Source: UBA4732 sp963823075 (GTDB taxonomy: Bacteria; Planctomycetota; Planctomycetia; Gemmatales; Gemmataceae). From it: 64,000 bases of DNA. The notes under the pieces were generated by a model, which had not been told where the DNA came from, did not search any database, and saw nothing but the letters and a program-made list of their open reading frames with translations. A program made the translations under genes and the position numbers. The stretch covers positions 1,178,001 through 1,242,000 of the forward strand of contig CAWGKE010000001.1 in assembly GCA_963823075.1 (NCBI GenBank), in the 5' to 3' direction. Below, piece by piece: positions 1 to 8,389 of this stretch; the stretch's first letter is position 1; every line of letters begins with the position of its first letter.

Positions 1-206
1 TCCACCTCGGCAAGGGGATCATCGAGCGCGACGTGGAACAGCGCTTCCCCGACGCGGCCGCCGAGATCATCCTCTACTGCGGCGGAGGCTTCCGCTCCGC
101 CCTGGCGGCCGACAACCTTCAGAAGATGGGCTACACCAAGGTGATTTCGATGGACGGCGGCGTCCGCGGCTGGCGCGACAAGGGCCATCCGATGACCAAG
201 GACTGA
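1..206 (+). CDS. Rhodanese-like domain protein, 3' end only
   Basis: The first 67 codons of the window are the C-terminal part of a rhodanese (sulfurtransferase-like) domain; the start lies off the left edge. Seen directly: the active-site loop CGGGFRS, whose cysteine carries the persulfide in active members of the family, the following helix SALAADNLQKMGY, and the typical ending DGGVRGWRDKG. The reading frame is positions 3-206 with a TGA stop. Single-domain rhodaneses usually act in the cytoplasm on sulfane sulfur; which partner this one serves cannot be told, because the upstream part is missing. Confidence 0.9.
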   Translation, partial: HLGKGIIERDVEQRFPDAAAEIILYCGGGFRSALAADNLQKMGYTKVISMDGGVRGWRDKGHPMTKD

Positions 207-231
207 GCGCGCGCCGGACGTCTCGGGCGCC

Positions 232-480
232 TTACTTCTCCTTCAAAATCTTGTCCGCGGCCGCCAGCGCCTCCTGCGACTTTTCACGCAGCGGTTCGGC
301 AAGCCCGCCCTCGCGCATCGCGGCGGCCAACCTTGCCCGAGCCTGGCTCAGCACCGTCCGTCTTAGCGGATCGGGAAACTGCCATTGCACCGCCTCGCAA
401 GCCAGATGAACTTCGGCGTCCTCGGGGGCGATCGACTCGTAGCGCCCCGCGGCCGTGCGCCAGAACTGAGTCGTGGCCAA
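232..480 (-). CDS. Small hypothetical protein
   Basis: A reading frame of about 82 codons from a TTG at 480, or 110 from a TTG at 564, ends 26 bp after the rhodanese gene and converges on it. The C-terminal 60 residues look like a real protein (two amphipathic, Ala/Glu/Lys-rich helices ending DKILKEK). The part upstream of about position 470 is AT-richer and reads poorly, so it may be promoter rather than protein. No ribosome-binding site decides the start and no family was recognised. It is kept at low confidence. Confidence 0.3.
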   Translation of the reverse strand: MATTQFWRTAAGRYESIAPEDAEVHLACEAVQWQFPDPLRRTVLSQARARLAAAMREGGLAEPLREKSQEALAAADKILKEK

Positions 481-599
481 TAGGAAAATGTACGATAGAG
501 CACGTATGATGGACCGGGAGCGAGAGAAAAGAGAGAATCGCGCTTGGGATACGTCGCAGGGCAACGGCTATGCCGAGGTTGCCGCGTGGAGCTTCCTTC

Positions 600-1025
600 A
601 TGACCATGCAATTCGACGAGGACGGCGTGTCGTTCCGCTACCCCGACGACTGGACGCTGGAGCGCGAGGAGACGGAGTCCGGCTGGACGGCGTCGCTGCA
701 AAGCAAGGAGACCGCGTTCCTGGTGGTGACGCTGGACCGCGGGATGCCGGAGCCGGAGCAGATGGCGGCCTCGGCGCTGGAAGCCCTGAAATCGGAGTAT
801 CCGGGGCTGGACGCCGACGCGGCGGTGGACATGGTGTCCGGCGAGATGGCGGTCGGCCACGACATCGCGTTTTTCAGCTTCGATCTGCCGAACACGGCCT
901 GGACGCGCAGCCTCTACTGCGGCGCCGGCACGCTGCTGCTGTACTGGCAGGCGAACGACCTGGAGCTGCCGGCGACGGAGCCGGTGCTTCGGGCGATCAC
1001 TGGGTCGCTCAAGGTGGAAGAATGA
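600..1025 (+). CDS. Hypothetical protein, PsbP/DcrB-like fold suggested
   Basis: 141 codons. ATG at 600 is preferred over the earlier in-frame codon at 570 because GGAG lies at 588-591, eight bases upstream. There is no signal peptide. The pattern (FRYPDDWTLE near the N-terminus, GHDIAFFSFDL in the middle, LLLYWQANDLEL near the end, then RAITGSLKVEE) resembles the PsbP/DcrB-like or DUF1795-type small beta proteins, in which an FxYPxxW start is common. That resemblance is by eye only and no activity is claimed. It is transcribed towards the C1q-like gene on the other strand, with a hairpin between them. Confidence 0.7.
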   Translation: MTMQFDEDGVSFRYPDDWTLEREETESGWTASLQSKETAFLVVTLDRGMPEPEQMAASALEALKSEYPGLDADAAVDMVSGEMAVGHDIAFFSFDLPNTAWTRSLYCGAGTLLLYWQANDLELPATEPVLRAITGSLKVEE

Positions 1026-1104
1026 ACGACAACGGCCCGGGGCCGCCGAAGCGAACCCCGAGCCGTTTCACGAGGAGACCACCCGCCGGGAGACATCGAA
1101 AAGC

Positions 1105-1156
1105 GGAGGCCGGCCCACGCCCGCAAAGGACGGAAACGGGGCGGGGCCGGACCTCC
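1105..1156. terminator. Hairpin between convergent genes
   Basis: GGAGGCCGGCCC (1105-1116) pairs with the inverted copy at 1144-1156 with one bulged base across a 27-base loop. It lies between two genes that point at each other, so a bidirectional terminator role is plausible. There is no T-run, so this is an inference from position and structure. Confidence 0.35.
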
Positions 1157-1174
1157 GATGAATGCTTTCCCCCC

Positions 1175-1750
1175 TTAGTTGATCTTGTACACCGAAAGAA
1201 TGATGCTCGGGATGGTCGCCTCGCCCTTCGGCGAGGTGGCCACGATGCCCAGGCCCTTGTCCGGGGCGCTGGCCGAGATGGCCACGTTGAGCACGTCGCC
1301 GGCCTTGCACTCGGCGATGCCTTGGCTGACCAGGACCGTCGTGTACTTGGGGTCGGGCACGGCCTGGCGGCAGCCGGAGTTGTCCACGTCCTTGCCGTTT
1401 TGCTTGATCCAGACGTCCACGAAATCCTCCGTGTCGCCCTTCTCCTTGCCAACCTGGATGGCCGCCACCACGAAGTAGACGCCGTCGGCGTCGATCTTGA
1501 TCTCGCCGGGCTTCGCCTTGTTGTCGTGCGTCAGGCCGGCCAGGGCGTCATTGTTCTCCATCTGGACGATGAGCGGGTTGCCGTCCTTCGGAAGCTGCGT
1601 CGTCATGCTCGACATCTGCGCGTAGATCGGCCCCGCCTTGGCGGCCGGCGCGTCCGCGTGGGCCAGGCGGCCCATGCCGGTGATGTACAGCGTGGCGACC
1701 ACCGTGCTGGCGGTCATCGCCAAGAATGCGGCCAGGGTTCGGATCTTCAT
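1175..1750 (-). CDS. Secreted protein with a C1q/TNF-like jelly-roll domain
   Basis: 191 codons. The frame is open further upstream, but ATG at 1750 is chosen because AGAGGG stands in front of it and a signal peptide starts exactly there (MKIRTLAAFLAMTASTVVA, cut likely after HADA). After a linker (QMSSMTTQLPKDGNP) the rest follows the C1q-like pattern: GVYFVVAAIQVG strand, FVDVWIKQNGKDVDNSG, a long loop, ECKAGDVLNVAISAS and a final ATIPSIILSVYKI strand. The turn NG, the KAGD turn and the closing hydrophobic strand are the family landmarks. Such domains usually trimerise and bind ligands outside the cell. The family call is by pattern, not by search, and the partner is unknown. Confidence 0.7.
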   Translation of the reverse strand: MKIRTLAAFLAMTASTVVATLYITGMGRLAHADAPAAKAGPIYAQMSSMTTQLPKDGNPLIVQMENNDALAGLTHDNKAKPGEIKIDADGVYFVVAAIQVGKEKGDTEDFVDVWIKQNGKDVDNSGCRQAVPDPKYTTVLVSQGIAECKAGDVLNVAISASAPDKGLGIVATSPKGEATIPSIILSVYKIN

Positions 1751-2076
1751 GAACGTCCCTCTGGGTGTCGGCTTCCCGCCCGGCGGCGCGCACTTCAAGA
1801 CATGCGTGACGCGCCGATCGCCGCACGCCGGCGTCCTGGCGAAAAGCCATCGGTGAAGATGAGTCGGGGAGAAGAACGCAACTCCGGCGCCGCTGATCCG
1901 TTTTCTCCGAATATCCCGCAAGTCCCGCAATATCAGGAGATTGCGTCTTTTCGGCATTTTCGGACTCCGGCGCGGCGTGCCCAGGAGAACGGCAGTGTAC
2001 GCCGCAATCTCGGGCATGGCAGCGTCGGCCGCGAGAATGGGATCAAGGCGCAAAGAGGCCCTCTATGGCGGCGACA

Positions 2077-2532
2077 TCAGCCTCCTCGAAGTCGGTTCAG
2101 GTACGACCGGAGCCAGTCTGCCGGATACAGGCTCCTGGGAAGACGCTTGTTCGGATCGATGGTGTAGCCCGCCAGAAGCAACTCCGTTAATCGTTGCAGA
2201 TGCGTTAACGCTTCCTCGGTCGAGCCCCTCAGGAAGCCCAATTCGCTTTCTGCGCCGGTCGGATCGGTAGTGCGGATTTTCTCGAACGACGTGCGGTGTT
2301 CACCAATCCAGAGCAAATGCACCTGGAGTCGTGCCAGGGCAAATGCGATTGGATCGATGTCCTGTTTGTACGGATCACAGCCGTGCTGTCCTGGTGGTTG
2401 GGTGCCATTGCGGTACTCTTCCTCCGCGAGAGCGGCGGCGGCTTCGAGGATCGCGTTCCGTTCCTCCGCCGGCAGCTTCCGCAACTCGGCGGCCGTCCAC
2501 CGTTTGGCGGCCGGCGTGGTTTCCGGATTCAT
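2077..2532 (-). CDS. Hypothetical protein with LPAEERNAILEAAA helix
   Basis: 151 codons, no signal peptide or membrane segment. The N-terminal stretch RKLPAEERNAILEAAAALAEEEYRN is a charged helix of a kind found at the start of many small planctomycete proteins and some antitoxins; the middle (HLLWIGEHRTSFEKI) and the C-terminal half are helical and Leu-rich. The gene is followed by the C1q-like gene on the same strand 326 bp further on, and htpG lies 77 bp upstream on the same strand. No function is assigned. Confidence 0.6.
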   Translation of the reverse strand: MNPETTPAAKRWTAAELRKLPAEERNAILEAAAALAEEEYRNGTQPPGQHGCDPYKQDIDPIAFALARLQVHLLWIGEHRTSFEKIRTTDPTGAESELGFLRGSTEEALTHLQRLTELLLAGYTIDPNKRLPRSLYPADWLRSYLNRLRGG

Positions 2533-2609
2533 GAGCCGTCCCTCCCCGCCACAGGAATTCCACCACCCATCCTACCGCCGCCGACCGGCCCAAACAACGG
2601 CGCCAGGCG

Positions 2610-4511
2610 TCACGACCGCGCATCCTTCACCAGCAGATCGTTGATCCGCCGCGCGAACGCCGCCGGGTCCTTGACCTTCGACCCTTCCGCGATCACCGCC
2701 TGTTCGTACATCAGTCGGCCGTACATCTCGACGCGCGGGTCGTCCGTGTTCTTCTCGAACAGCTCGCCCAGCGCCACGACGGCGGGGTGTTCGCCGTTCA
2801 GCTCCAGGATGCGGCGGTTGGCCGGCAATTCATCGGCCCGGCCCATACGCGCCATCAGCCGCTCCAGGTGGGCTGACGCCTCGCCCTCGCCGGCCACCAG
2901 GCACGATGCGCTCTCCTTCAGCCGGCCCGACAGCCGCACGTCGCTCACCTCCGGCAGCTTCGTTTTGAGATGCTCAAAGAGCTTCTTGATCTTCTCGTCG
3001 GGTTCACTCTTTTTCGACTCCTTCTTGTCGTCTTCCACCTCGCCGCGGTCGGCGGCCCTCAGCTTCTTGCCCTTGTACTCCGGCAGGCTCGGGATGACGA
3101 ACTCGTCGATGGGGTCGGTCAAGAGCAGCACGTCCCAGCCGCGGGCCCGGAACCCCTCCAGAAGCGGTGAATGCTCGACCTGCTCCCGGCTGTCACCGAT
3201 GAGATAAGCGATCTCCTTTTGCTCCGCCGGCATGGCCTCCACGTATTTCGCCAGCGTCGTGAACTGCCCGGCCGGCGTCTTCAGCGACTCGAACAGCAGC
3301 AGGTCGGCCAGCTTCTCGCGGTTGGCGTGGTCGCGGCCGACGCCCTCCTTCAGGATCTCGCCGAGCTCCTTGTAGAAGGCCACGTATTTCTCGTAATCAT
3401 GCTCCTTCATGTCCTCCAAATTGTTGAGGACGCTCCGCACGATGTTCTTCTTGATCTGCGCCAGCAAGGGGTTGTGCTGGAGCAGCTCGCGCGAGATGTT
3501 GAGCGGCAGGTCGGACGAATCGACGACGCCGCGGACGAAGCGCAGGTACGGCGGCAGCAGCTCCTCGCAGCGCTCCATGATGAGGACGCGCTGGACGTAG
3601 AGCCGCAGGCCGGCCTTGAAGTCGCCCCATTGCAGCTCGATCGGCCGGTGCGACGGGATGAACGCCAGCACGCGGAACTCGTTGGCGCCCTCCGCCGTGT
3701 AGTGGATGACGCGGGCCGGCTCGGTGTAGTCGTTGGCGATCTGCTTGTAGAACTCCGCGTACTCCTCCTTCGTGACCTCCGACTTGCCGCGCAGCCACAG
3801 CGCCTTGCGCGCGTTCAGCGTCTCCTCGACGACCGTCTTCTCGCCCTTCTCCTCCTTCTCCACGTCCATCACGACGGGATGCTCGATGAAATCGGAGAAC
3901 CTCTTGACGATCTGTCGGACGTTATACGGGTCCAGAAACTCCTTTTCGTCCGCCTTGAGGTGCAGCGTCACGTCCGTGCCGCGGCGGTCCTTCCGCGCCG
4001 ATTCGACGGTGAAATCGCCCTGGCCGTCCGACTCCCAGCGCACGCCCTGGTCGGGTGGGTCGCCGGCCAGCCGCGAAACCACTGTCACTTTGTCCGCGAC
4101 CATGAAGGCAGAATAGAAGCCGACGCCGAACTGGCCGATCAGCTCGGGCCGCTCCCGGACCTCCTTCGATTTCAGGCTCTCCAGGAACGCGCGCGTGCCG
4201 GACTTGGCGATGGTGCCGAGGTTCTCGACGGCCAGGTCGCGCGACATGCCGACGCCGTTGTCGGACACCGTGAGGGTGTTTTTCTCCTTATCGACGGCGA
4301 TCTTGATCTTCCAGTCCTTGTCTCCCTCCAGCTTCTCCTCGTGCTGGAGCGAATCGAACTTGAGCTTGTTGATCGCGTCGCTGGCGTTGGAGATCAGCTC
4401 GCGCAGGAAGATTTCCTTGTTGGAGTAGAGCGAATGGGTGATGATATGCAGGAGCTGTTTCAGCTCGGTCTTGAACTCCCGTTTGTCCGCGTGCGTGGCG
4501 GTCTGCGTCAT
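2610..4511 (-). CDS. htpG: Molecular chaperone HtpG (Hsp90)
   Basis: 633 residues, close to the 624 of the E. coli protein. The GHKL ATPase domain is complete: SNASDAINKL (the Asn and Asp contact ATP and Mg), DNGVGM, a lid with NLGTIAKSG, and GQFGVGFYSAFM. The middle domain has the conserved RVLIMERCEELLPPYLRFV stretch and the SRELLQ segment with the catalytic Arg region; a charged linker (KKESKKSEPDEK) precedes the C-terminal dimerisation domain. HtpG is a cytoplasmic ATP-driven dimer that remodels client proteins under stress. Upstream there is a near-consensus promoter and a long leader hairpin (separate entries). Confidence 0.98.
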   Translation of the reverse strand: MTQTATHADKREFKTELKQLLHIITHSLYSNKEIFLRELISNASDAINKLKFDSLQHEEKLEGDKDWKIKIAVDKEKNTLTVSDNGVGMSRDLAVENLGTIAKSGTRAFLESLKSKEVRERPELIGQFGVGFYSAFMVADKVTVVSRLAGDPPDQGVRWESDGQGDFTVESARKDRRGTDVTLHLKADEKEFLDPYNVRQIVKRFSDFIEHPVVMDVEKEEKGEKTVVEETLNARKALWLRGKSEVTKEEYAEFYKQIANDYTEPARVIHYTAEGANEFRVLAFIPSHRPIELQWGDFKAGLRLYVQRVLIMERCEELLPPYLRFVRGVVDSSDLPLNISRELLQHNPLLAQIKKNIVRSVLNNLEDMKEHDYEKYVAFYKELGEILKEGVGRDHANREKLADLLLFESLKTPAGQFTTLAKYVEAMPAEQKEIAYLIGDSREQVEHSPLLEGFRARGWDVLLLTDPIDEFVIPSLPEYKGKKLRAADRGEVEDDKKESKKSEPDEKIKKLFEHLKTKLPEVSDVRLSGRLKESASCLVAGEGEASAHLERLMARMGRADELPANRRILELNGEHPAVVALGELFEKNTDDPRVEMYGRLMYEQAVIAEGSKVKDPAAFARRINDLLVKDARS

Positions 4512-4543
4512 GGCGTGGTCCTCCAGCGGGTCCGAAAACGCAT

Positions 4544-4584
4544 CGACGACAGGCGCCTCCCCCGATGGAAGGGGCCTGTCGTCG
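4544..4584 (-). promoter_or_regulatory. Inverted repeat in the htpG leader
   Basis: An 11-bp perfect inverted repeat (CGACGACAGGC at 4544-4554, its complement at 4574-4584) encloses a second G/C-rich stem. It lies between the predicted htpG promoter and start codon, about 35-75 bases upstream of the ATG, so it would be transcribed. It does not match the CIRCE/HrcA operator. It could be a repressor site, an RNA structure in the leader, or the terminator of the gene upstream. Confidence 0.5.
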
Positions 4585-4603
4585 CAATGACCTGTTTCAA
4601 TGG

Positions 4604-4632
4604 ATTATAAGGGTTGCGGTCGGGCGGGTCAG
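4604..4632 (-). promoter_or_regulatory. Predicted sigma-70 type promoter of htpG
   Basis: On the minus strand, CTGACC (4627-4632) and TATAAT (4604-4609) are separated by 17 bp: a perfect -10 box with a 4/6 -35 box. The -35 box overlaps the last codons of the TIGR03000 gene. Confidence 0.6.
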
Positions 4633-5219
4633 CGCCCGTCCACCTGGCGCGGCGGACCCAGGCGCTCCGGTTCCGGCGGGGCCAGGAAATCGACGGTCAG
4701 CCGGTCGCCGGGGTGGACGCGGACGTCCTCGGTGCGCTCGACCGGCTTGCCGCCCTCCGTCCAGCGGGCGCGCAGCTCATAGCCCTGGTTGCGGCCGGCG
4801 TCCAGCGGCGGCGTGATGAAGCGGCGCAGCTCGCCGCGCTGCGTGGTCGCGTCGCCGGAAACCCAAACCTCGGCGTCGGCCGGCACGTGCACCCGCAGCA
4901 CCGCGGCCGTGGGCGCCGCGCCCGCGTCTGGGTCGATGACGGCCGGCGCGACGGCGACGGGCGGCGGCCCCTTCCATTTCCAGTAGTTGATCGCAATCTG
5001 CGGGCTGTTGACGAAATACGGATCGGGATAAGTGCCATAGCCGGGGACGAAGCCGTGGTCGCCGGGATAGTAGCCGAAGCCGGTGTCCACGCCGTTGTCG
5101 CTCGGGCCGCCGATGAGGATGCGGCCGACGAGGACCGGCTCGGCGCCACATGGGCCGGCCGCCAGCAGACACAAGACCGCCGGCAGGAGGAACGTCCGCA
5201 GGTGCATGTGTGGTTTCAT
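4629..5219 (-). CDS. Secreted TIGR03000-domain protein
   Basis: 196 residues with a signal peptide (MHLRTFLLPAVLCLLAAG, cut near CGA-EP). After a Gly/Tyr/Pro-rich region (GYYPGDHGFVPGYGTYPD) comes the planctomycete TIGR03000 module: VHVPADAEVWVSGDATTQ, a Gly-Glu-Leu-Arg-Arg turn, ITPPLDAGRNQGYELRARW and a closing VHPGDRLTVDFLAPP strand. The module is known mainly from exported planctomycete proteins and its role is not established. It lies just upstream of htpG on the same strand; the htpG promoter starts within its last codons. Confidence 0.85.
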   Translation of the reverse strand: MKPHMHLRTFLLPAVLCLLAAGPCGAEPVLVGRILIGGPSDNGVDTGFGYYPGDHGFVPGYGTYPDPYFVNSPQIAINYWKWKGPPPVAVAPAVIDPDAGAAPTAAVLRVHVPADAEVWVSGDATTQRGELRRFITPPLDAGRNQGYELRARWTEGGKPVERTEDVRVHPGDRLTVDFLAPPEPERLGPPRQVDGR

Positions 5220-5504
5220 GGGAGTCGCTGCTTGTGGGTGAGCGGGGAGGGAGTCGCCACGGGTAGTTTACCCCCTCCCAGCGGTGATGCGGCGGGTCGG
5301 CGTCCAAAGCGGCCGTCCCGCACGCCTGACGGCCGGCGACTGGAACGGTTTTAGCATCTATTCCGCGAACGGAAACAAACCGAATCGTCGCCGGCTCGTG
5401 TACATCTTGTCGAAGGTCGGGCGGTCTGGGATGATTAGGGGAGTGGGAGGCAGGGAAGCCCATTCGGTTCGCCGAGGATTCCGCCTGCTTCGCACGGGGG
5501 TTGC

Positions 5505-6881
5505 GTGGGCAAGAAACTCTTGCTTTTCCTGGCGTTCGCCGTCGTACTGCTGATCGTCGGCTGCTGGTGGTTCGGCGGCCGCGGATCGCAGGACGAGGCG
5601 GAAGACTACACCACCGTTCCGGTGGAACACGGTCGGGCCGCCGATGTCATCACGGCAACGGGGCCGGTCCAGCCGCGCGACGTTTACACGGTCGGGACCG
5701 AGCTGGCCGGCAAGGTCGTCGAGGTCCGGGCGGACTTCAACCAGGAAGTCGAAGAAGGCGAGTTGCTGGCCCGCCTCGACGCCCAGCCCTTGAATGAGCG
5801 GCTCAAGCAGGCCGATCTCGCCGTTCAGGAAGCGAAGGCCGGCCTGGAGCAGGCGCAGGCGGCCCACGACGCGGCGGCGACGGCCCTGCAACGCGAGCGG
5901 GAGCGGTCGCCCGAGGTGCGCCGGCAGATCGACGTGGACGTGGCCCAGCACCAGCTCAAGAGTGCCGAGGCGGGGCTGGCGCTGGCGCAGGTCAAGATTC
6001 AGGAAGCCGAGGAGGCCCAGCGCCGCGCCGCCGACGATCGGGGCAAGGCCGAGATCCGCGCCCCCGTCATGGCCGAAAACGTCGCCGCGTCCGCGGGGGC
6101 GGCGGCCGAGGGGGGCGGCCTGGGACAGCTGGCGCCCGCTGGGACCGCGGCCCGGCCCAAGCACACATTCATCGTTCTCGACCGGGCGATATCCGTCAAC
6201 CAGATGGTCGGCCCGCCCGCCTCCGGCCGGCTGTTCACCCTGGCCGGCGGCCTGGACCAGATGCAGGTCGAGGTGCAGGTGGCCGAGGCCGACGTGGCCA
6301 AGATCGCCCGCGGTCAGACCGCCGACGTGAAGGGGCCGGGCGGCGACTCGGGGCCGGCGTTCGAGGGGCACGTCGAGGAGGTGCGGCTGGCGCCGATCAG
6401 CGAGCGTGGCGCCGTCTTCTATCGGGCGCTGGTCGGCGTCCGCAACGAGCGCGACGCCGCCACGCACGAATGGCGGCTGCGCCCCGGCATGACGGCCGAC
6501 GTGGACGTGCTGCTGCGCGTGCATGATCCGGTCTGGAAGGTTCCCGCCGCCGCTCTGACGTTCCAGCTCGACCCGTCGGCGCAGACCGAGGCGGCCAAGA
6601 CGAAACTGGCGCGCTGGCAGACGATGAAGGACCACGACCAGTGGCGGCCGGTGTGGGTGATCGGCGCCGACCGGAAGCCGTGGCCGATCTTCGTCCGCAC
6701 CGGCGGCCGCGACGATCGAGGCGAAACGGGAGTGCAAACGGCGGAATTTTCCGAGGTGCTGGAGTGGGACCCCGACCTCCAGCCGCTCAATCCGGCGGAC
6801 CCAAACACCTACCCGCACGTCATCATCGCGGCGCCGCCGCCGAAACGGTCGTTCTTCTCCATGCCGAAGGTGAAGCTGTAG
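5505..6881 (+). CDS. HlyD/RND-type periplasmic adaptor protein
   Basis: 458 residues. GTG start at 5505 with GGGGG six bases upstream. One N-terminal membrane anchor (LLLFLAFAVVLLIVGCWWF) is followed by the lower biotinyl-lipoyl half (DVYTVGTELAGKVVEVRADF, then EEGELLARLDAQP), a coiled-coil hairpin of about 110 residues (KQADLAVQEAKAGLEQAQAA and the returning arm), the upper lipoyl half, a beta-barrel (VAEADVAKIARGQTADV) and a membrane-proximal domain. This is the layout of MacA/HlyD adaptors that link an inner-membrane ABC or RND pump to an outer-membrane channel. No pump gene is adjacent: the downstream DNA is repeats and an IS, so the partner was either lost or is encoded elsewhere. Confidence 0.9.
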   Translation: MGKKLLLFLAFAVVLLIVGCWWFGGRGSQDEAEDYTTVPVEHGRAADVITATGPVQPRDVYTVGTELAGKVVEVRADFNQEVEEGELLARLDAQPLNERLKQADLAVQEAKAGLEQAQAAHDAAATALQRERERSPEVRRQIDVDVAQHQLKSAEAGLALAQVKIQEAEEAQRRAADDRGKAEIRAPVMAENVAASAGAAAEGGGLGQLAPAGTAARPKHTFIVLDRAISVNQMVGPPASGRLFTLAGGLDQMQVEVQVAEADVAKIARGQTADVKGPGGDSGPAFEGHVEEVRLAPISERGAVFYRALVGVRNERDAATHEWRLRPGMTADVDVLLRVHDPVWKVPAAALTFQLDPSAQTEAAKTKLARWQTMKDHDQWRPVWVIGADRKPWPIFVRTGGRDDRGETGVQTAEFSEVLEWDPDLQPLNPADPNTYPHVIIAAPPPKRSFFSMPKVKL

Positions 6882-6916
6882 CGAGGAGCGCCCGCGTTCC
6901 CGAACTCTCAACATTT

Positions 6917-6954
6917 GCCCCTCGTTCCCAAACTCCTGTTTGGGAACGAGGGGC
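6917..6954. repeat. 38-bp palindrome, CTCGTTCCCAA family
   Basis: Near-perfect inverted repeat: CCCCTCGTTCCCAAAC on the left, its complement on the right. It is the single-hairpin version of the longer elements at 15326-15455 and 58595-58731, which begin and end with the same motif. It follows the HlyD gene by 35 bp. Confidence 0.85.
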
Positions 6955-7032
6955 AAGACAAAAACGAGCGCCGGGGTGACGGCACGTCTTGGAACTCTTC
7001 TTTTTCTTCTCTCCACGTTCTCCGCGGTGAAA
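6955..7032. repeat. Half copy of the CGCGGAGAACGCGGAG dispersed repeat
   Basis: This segment is clearly homologous to 35220-35307: both begin AGACAAAAAC, share ACGGCACG, and end with TTTTTCTTCTCT and a TTCTCCGCGGTGAAA-like motif. The copy at 35190-35307 also has the opposing arm and so forms a large hairpin; here the left arm is missing and the palindrome at 6917-6954 takes its place. Confidence 0.8.
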
Positions 7033-7047
7033 TTGTCTGTATTCTTA

Positions 7048-8355
7048 GGACGCCCGAAACAATAACTTGAGCAAGTGTCAGTTGGGCGCAATGGTGTAGT
7101 TCCAATCGCCGTGGAAGTCGGCCTTGGTGATCTGAAGGGATGCCATCTCTTCGTCACTCACCTTGGCTCCTGTCTCATAGCAGTTGGTGTCCAGCGCCGC
7201 CTGAACTTCGAGTCCCGCTTCGGTGGTGGTATGGGCAATCAGGCTTACGATCACCTCATGGCTCACCAGCGGTCGTCCCCGCCAGTTCTGCGTGATGTGG
7301 CAGAACAGCCGGTGTTCGATCTTGTTCCACTTGCTCGTCCCCGGCGGCAGGTGGCTCACGCTCAGCGGCAGCCCGACGGCGTCGGCCAGCCCTTGCAACG
7401 CCATCTTCCACAGCCGCGACCGACTGCCGTTGCTCCCCCCGCCGTCCGCCGTGATCAGCAACTTCCGGGCGCGTGGGAACCTCTTGGCGCCCATCCCTGC
7501 CCACCAGCGCCGCAGCGTCTCGGCCGCGAACCGCGCCGTGTCGTGGTCGATGCCCACGCTCACCCAACCCTGGTTGTGGGTCAGGTCGTAGACCCCGTAG
7601 GGAATCGCCTTGCCCAGAGCCGGATCTTGGAAGTCGTGGACCCGGACCTCTTGCGGCTGGCCTTTGGGCCGCCACTCCCGGCCGCCGTTCTTGAAATCCC
7701 CGACCAATTCCTTCTTCTTGGTGTCCACCGACACCACCGGCTGCCCCTGGCACTGGAACAGCCGCACCCGGTCGTTGATGTACTCGAACTGGGCGTTGCG
7801 ATCCGGGTGCGCCGACCCCTCACGGGTCTTGCGGTTGGACTGGAGGCTGTAGCCCGCCTCGTACAGCAGCTTGGCCACGGTTCGGTCGCTGACCGCGTGC
7901 CCCTGCCGGTGCAACTCCTCGGCCAGCTTCGCTGTGCTCTTGCACGTCCAGCGCAAGGGCGATTCGGGGTGCCCCCGCGTCACCGGCTCGACCAAGGCCT
8001 CCAGCGCCTCTGCCAGACCGGGGTCGGTCTCGGTCAGCGGTTTGCGCCCGCCGCCCGGTCGCCGCACCCGCGGGCTGGGAGGAACGGGCGTGGTCTGCCG
8101 CGACCGCTCGCCGATCTCCGCAATGCCGGCGGCAATGGTATTGCGCGACAGCCCGGTGGCGCTGGCAACCGCCGAGACGCCACCCCAGCCCAGGGCGAGA
8201 GCTTCCGTGGCAGCCCACTGGCGACGGAGACGCTCGTCCATGATCGGCTGAAGAGTTCCATACTTGGTCCGCAGTCCTTGGAGGATGGTTGCATCGTGCA
8301 TCCTCACAGACTACGAACTCAGAAAAACTTGCTCAAGTTGTTCTTTCGGGCGTCC
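7048..8355 (-). mobile_element. ISAzo13-family insertion sequence, complete
   Basis: 1308 bp with 28-bp terminal inverted repeats: left end at 7048-7075 (GGACGCCCGAAACAATAACT...) and right end at 8328-8355, 26 of 28 bases matching. The element is flanked on both sides by TTA, a likely 3-bp target duplication. It carries one intact transposase gene on the minus strand and has inserted 15 bp beyond a dispersed repeat. Confidence 0.92.
7078..8307 (-). CDS. ISAzo13-family transposase
   Basis: 409 residues, intact; GTG at 8307 or ATG at 8301. It has an N-terminal helix-turn-helix (GGVSAVASATGLSRNTIAAG), a basic Gly-rich linker (RRPGGGRKPLTE), a second DNA-binding segment, and the DDE catalytic core: Asp in VVSVDTKKKELVG, Asp in LLITADGGGSNGSR, and Glu in SKWNKIEHRLFCH. 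This matches the family called 'Rhodopirellula transposase DDE domain', common in planctomycetes. The stop codon falls inside the left end of the element, 30 bp from its tip, as usual for a compact IS. Confidence 0.95.
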   Translation of the reverse strand: MRMHDATILQGLRTKYGTLQPIMDERLRRQWAATEALALGWGGVSAVASATGLSRNTIAAGIAEIGERSRQTTPVPPSPRVRRPGGGRKPLTETDPGLAEALEALVEPVTRGHPESPLRWTCKSTAKLAEELHRQGHAVSDRTVAKLLYEAGYSLQSNRKTREGSAHPDRNAQFEYINDRVRLFQCQGQPVVSVDTKKKELVGDFKNGGREWRPKGQPQEVRVHDFQDPALGKAIPYGVYDLTHNQGWVSVGIDHDTARFAAETLRRWWAGMGAKRFPRARKLLITADGGGSNGSRSRLWKMALQGLADAVGLPLSVSHLPPGTSKWNKIEHRLFCHITQNWRGRPLVSHEVIVSLIAHTTTEAGLEVQAALDTNCYETGAKVSDEEMASLQITKADFHGDWNYTIAPN

Positions 8356-8389
8356 TTAGGGTGTGAATCTTTTACTTGGGTGAGATTTA

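Noticed and set aside
473..2167. A 564-codon open frame on the plus strand
   Set aside because: It is antisense to the C1q-like gene and overlaps a better gene at 600-1025. The sequence is Arg/Gly-rich low-complexity, typical of non-coding frames in GC-rich DNA.
4544..4584. CIRCE (HrcA) operator in front of htpG
   Set aside because: The arms do not match TTAGCACTC/GAGTGCTAA and the spacing differs, so it is only called an inverted repeat.
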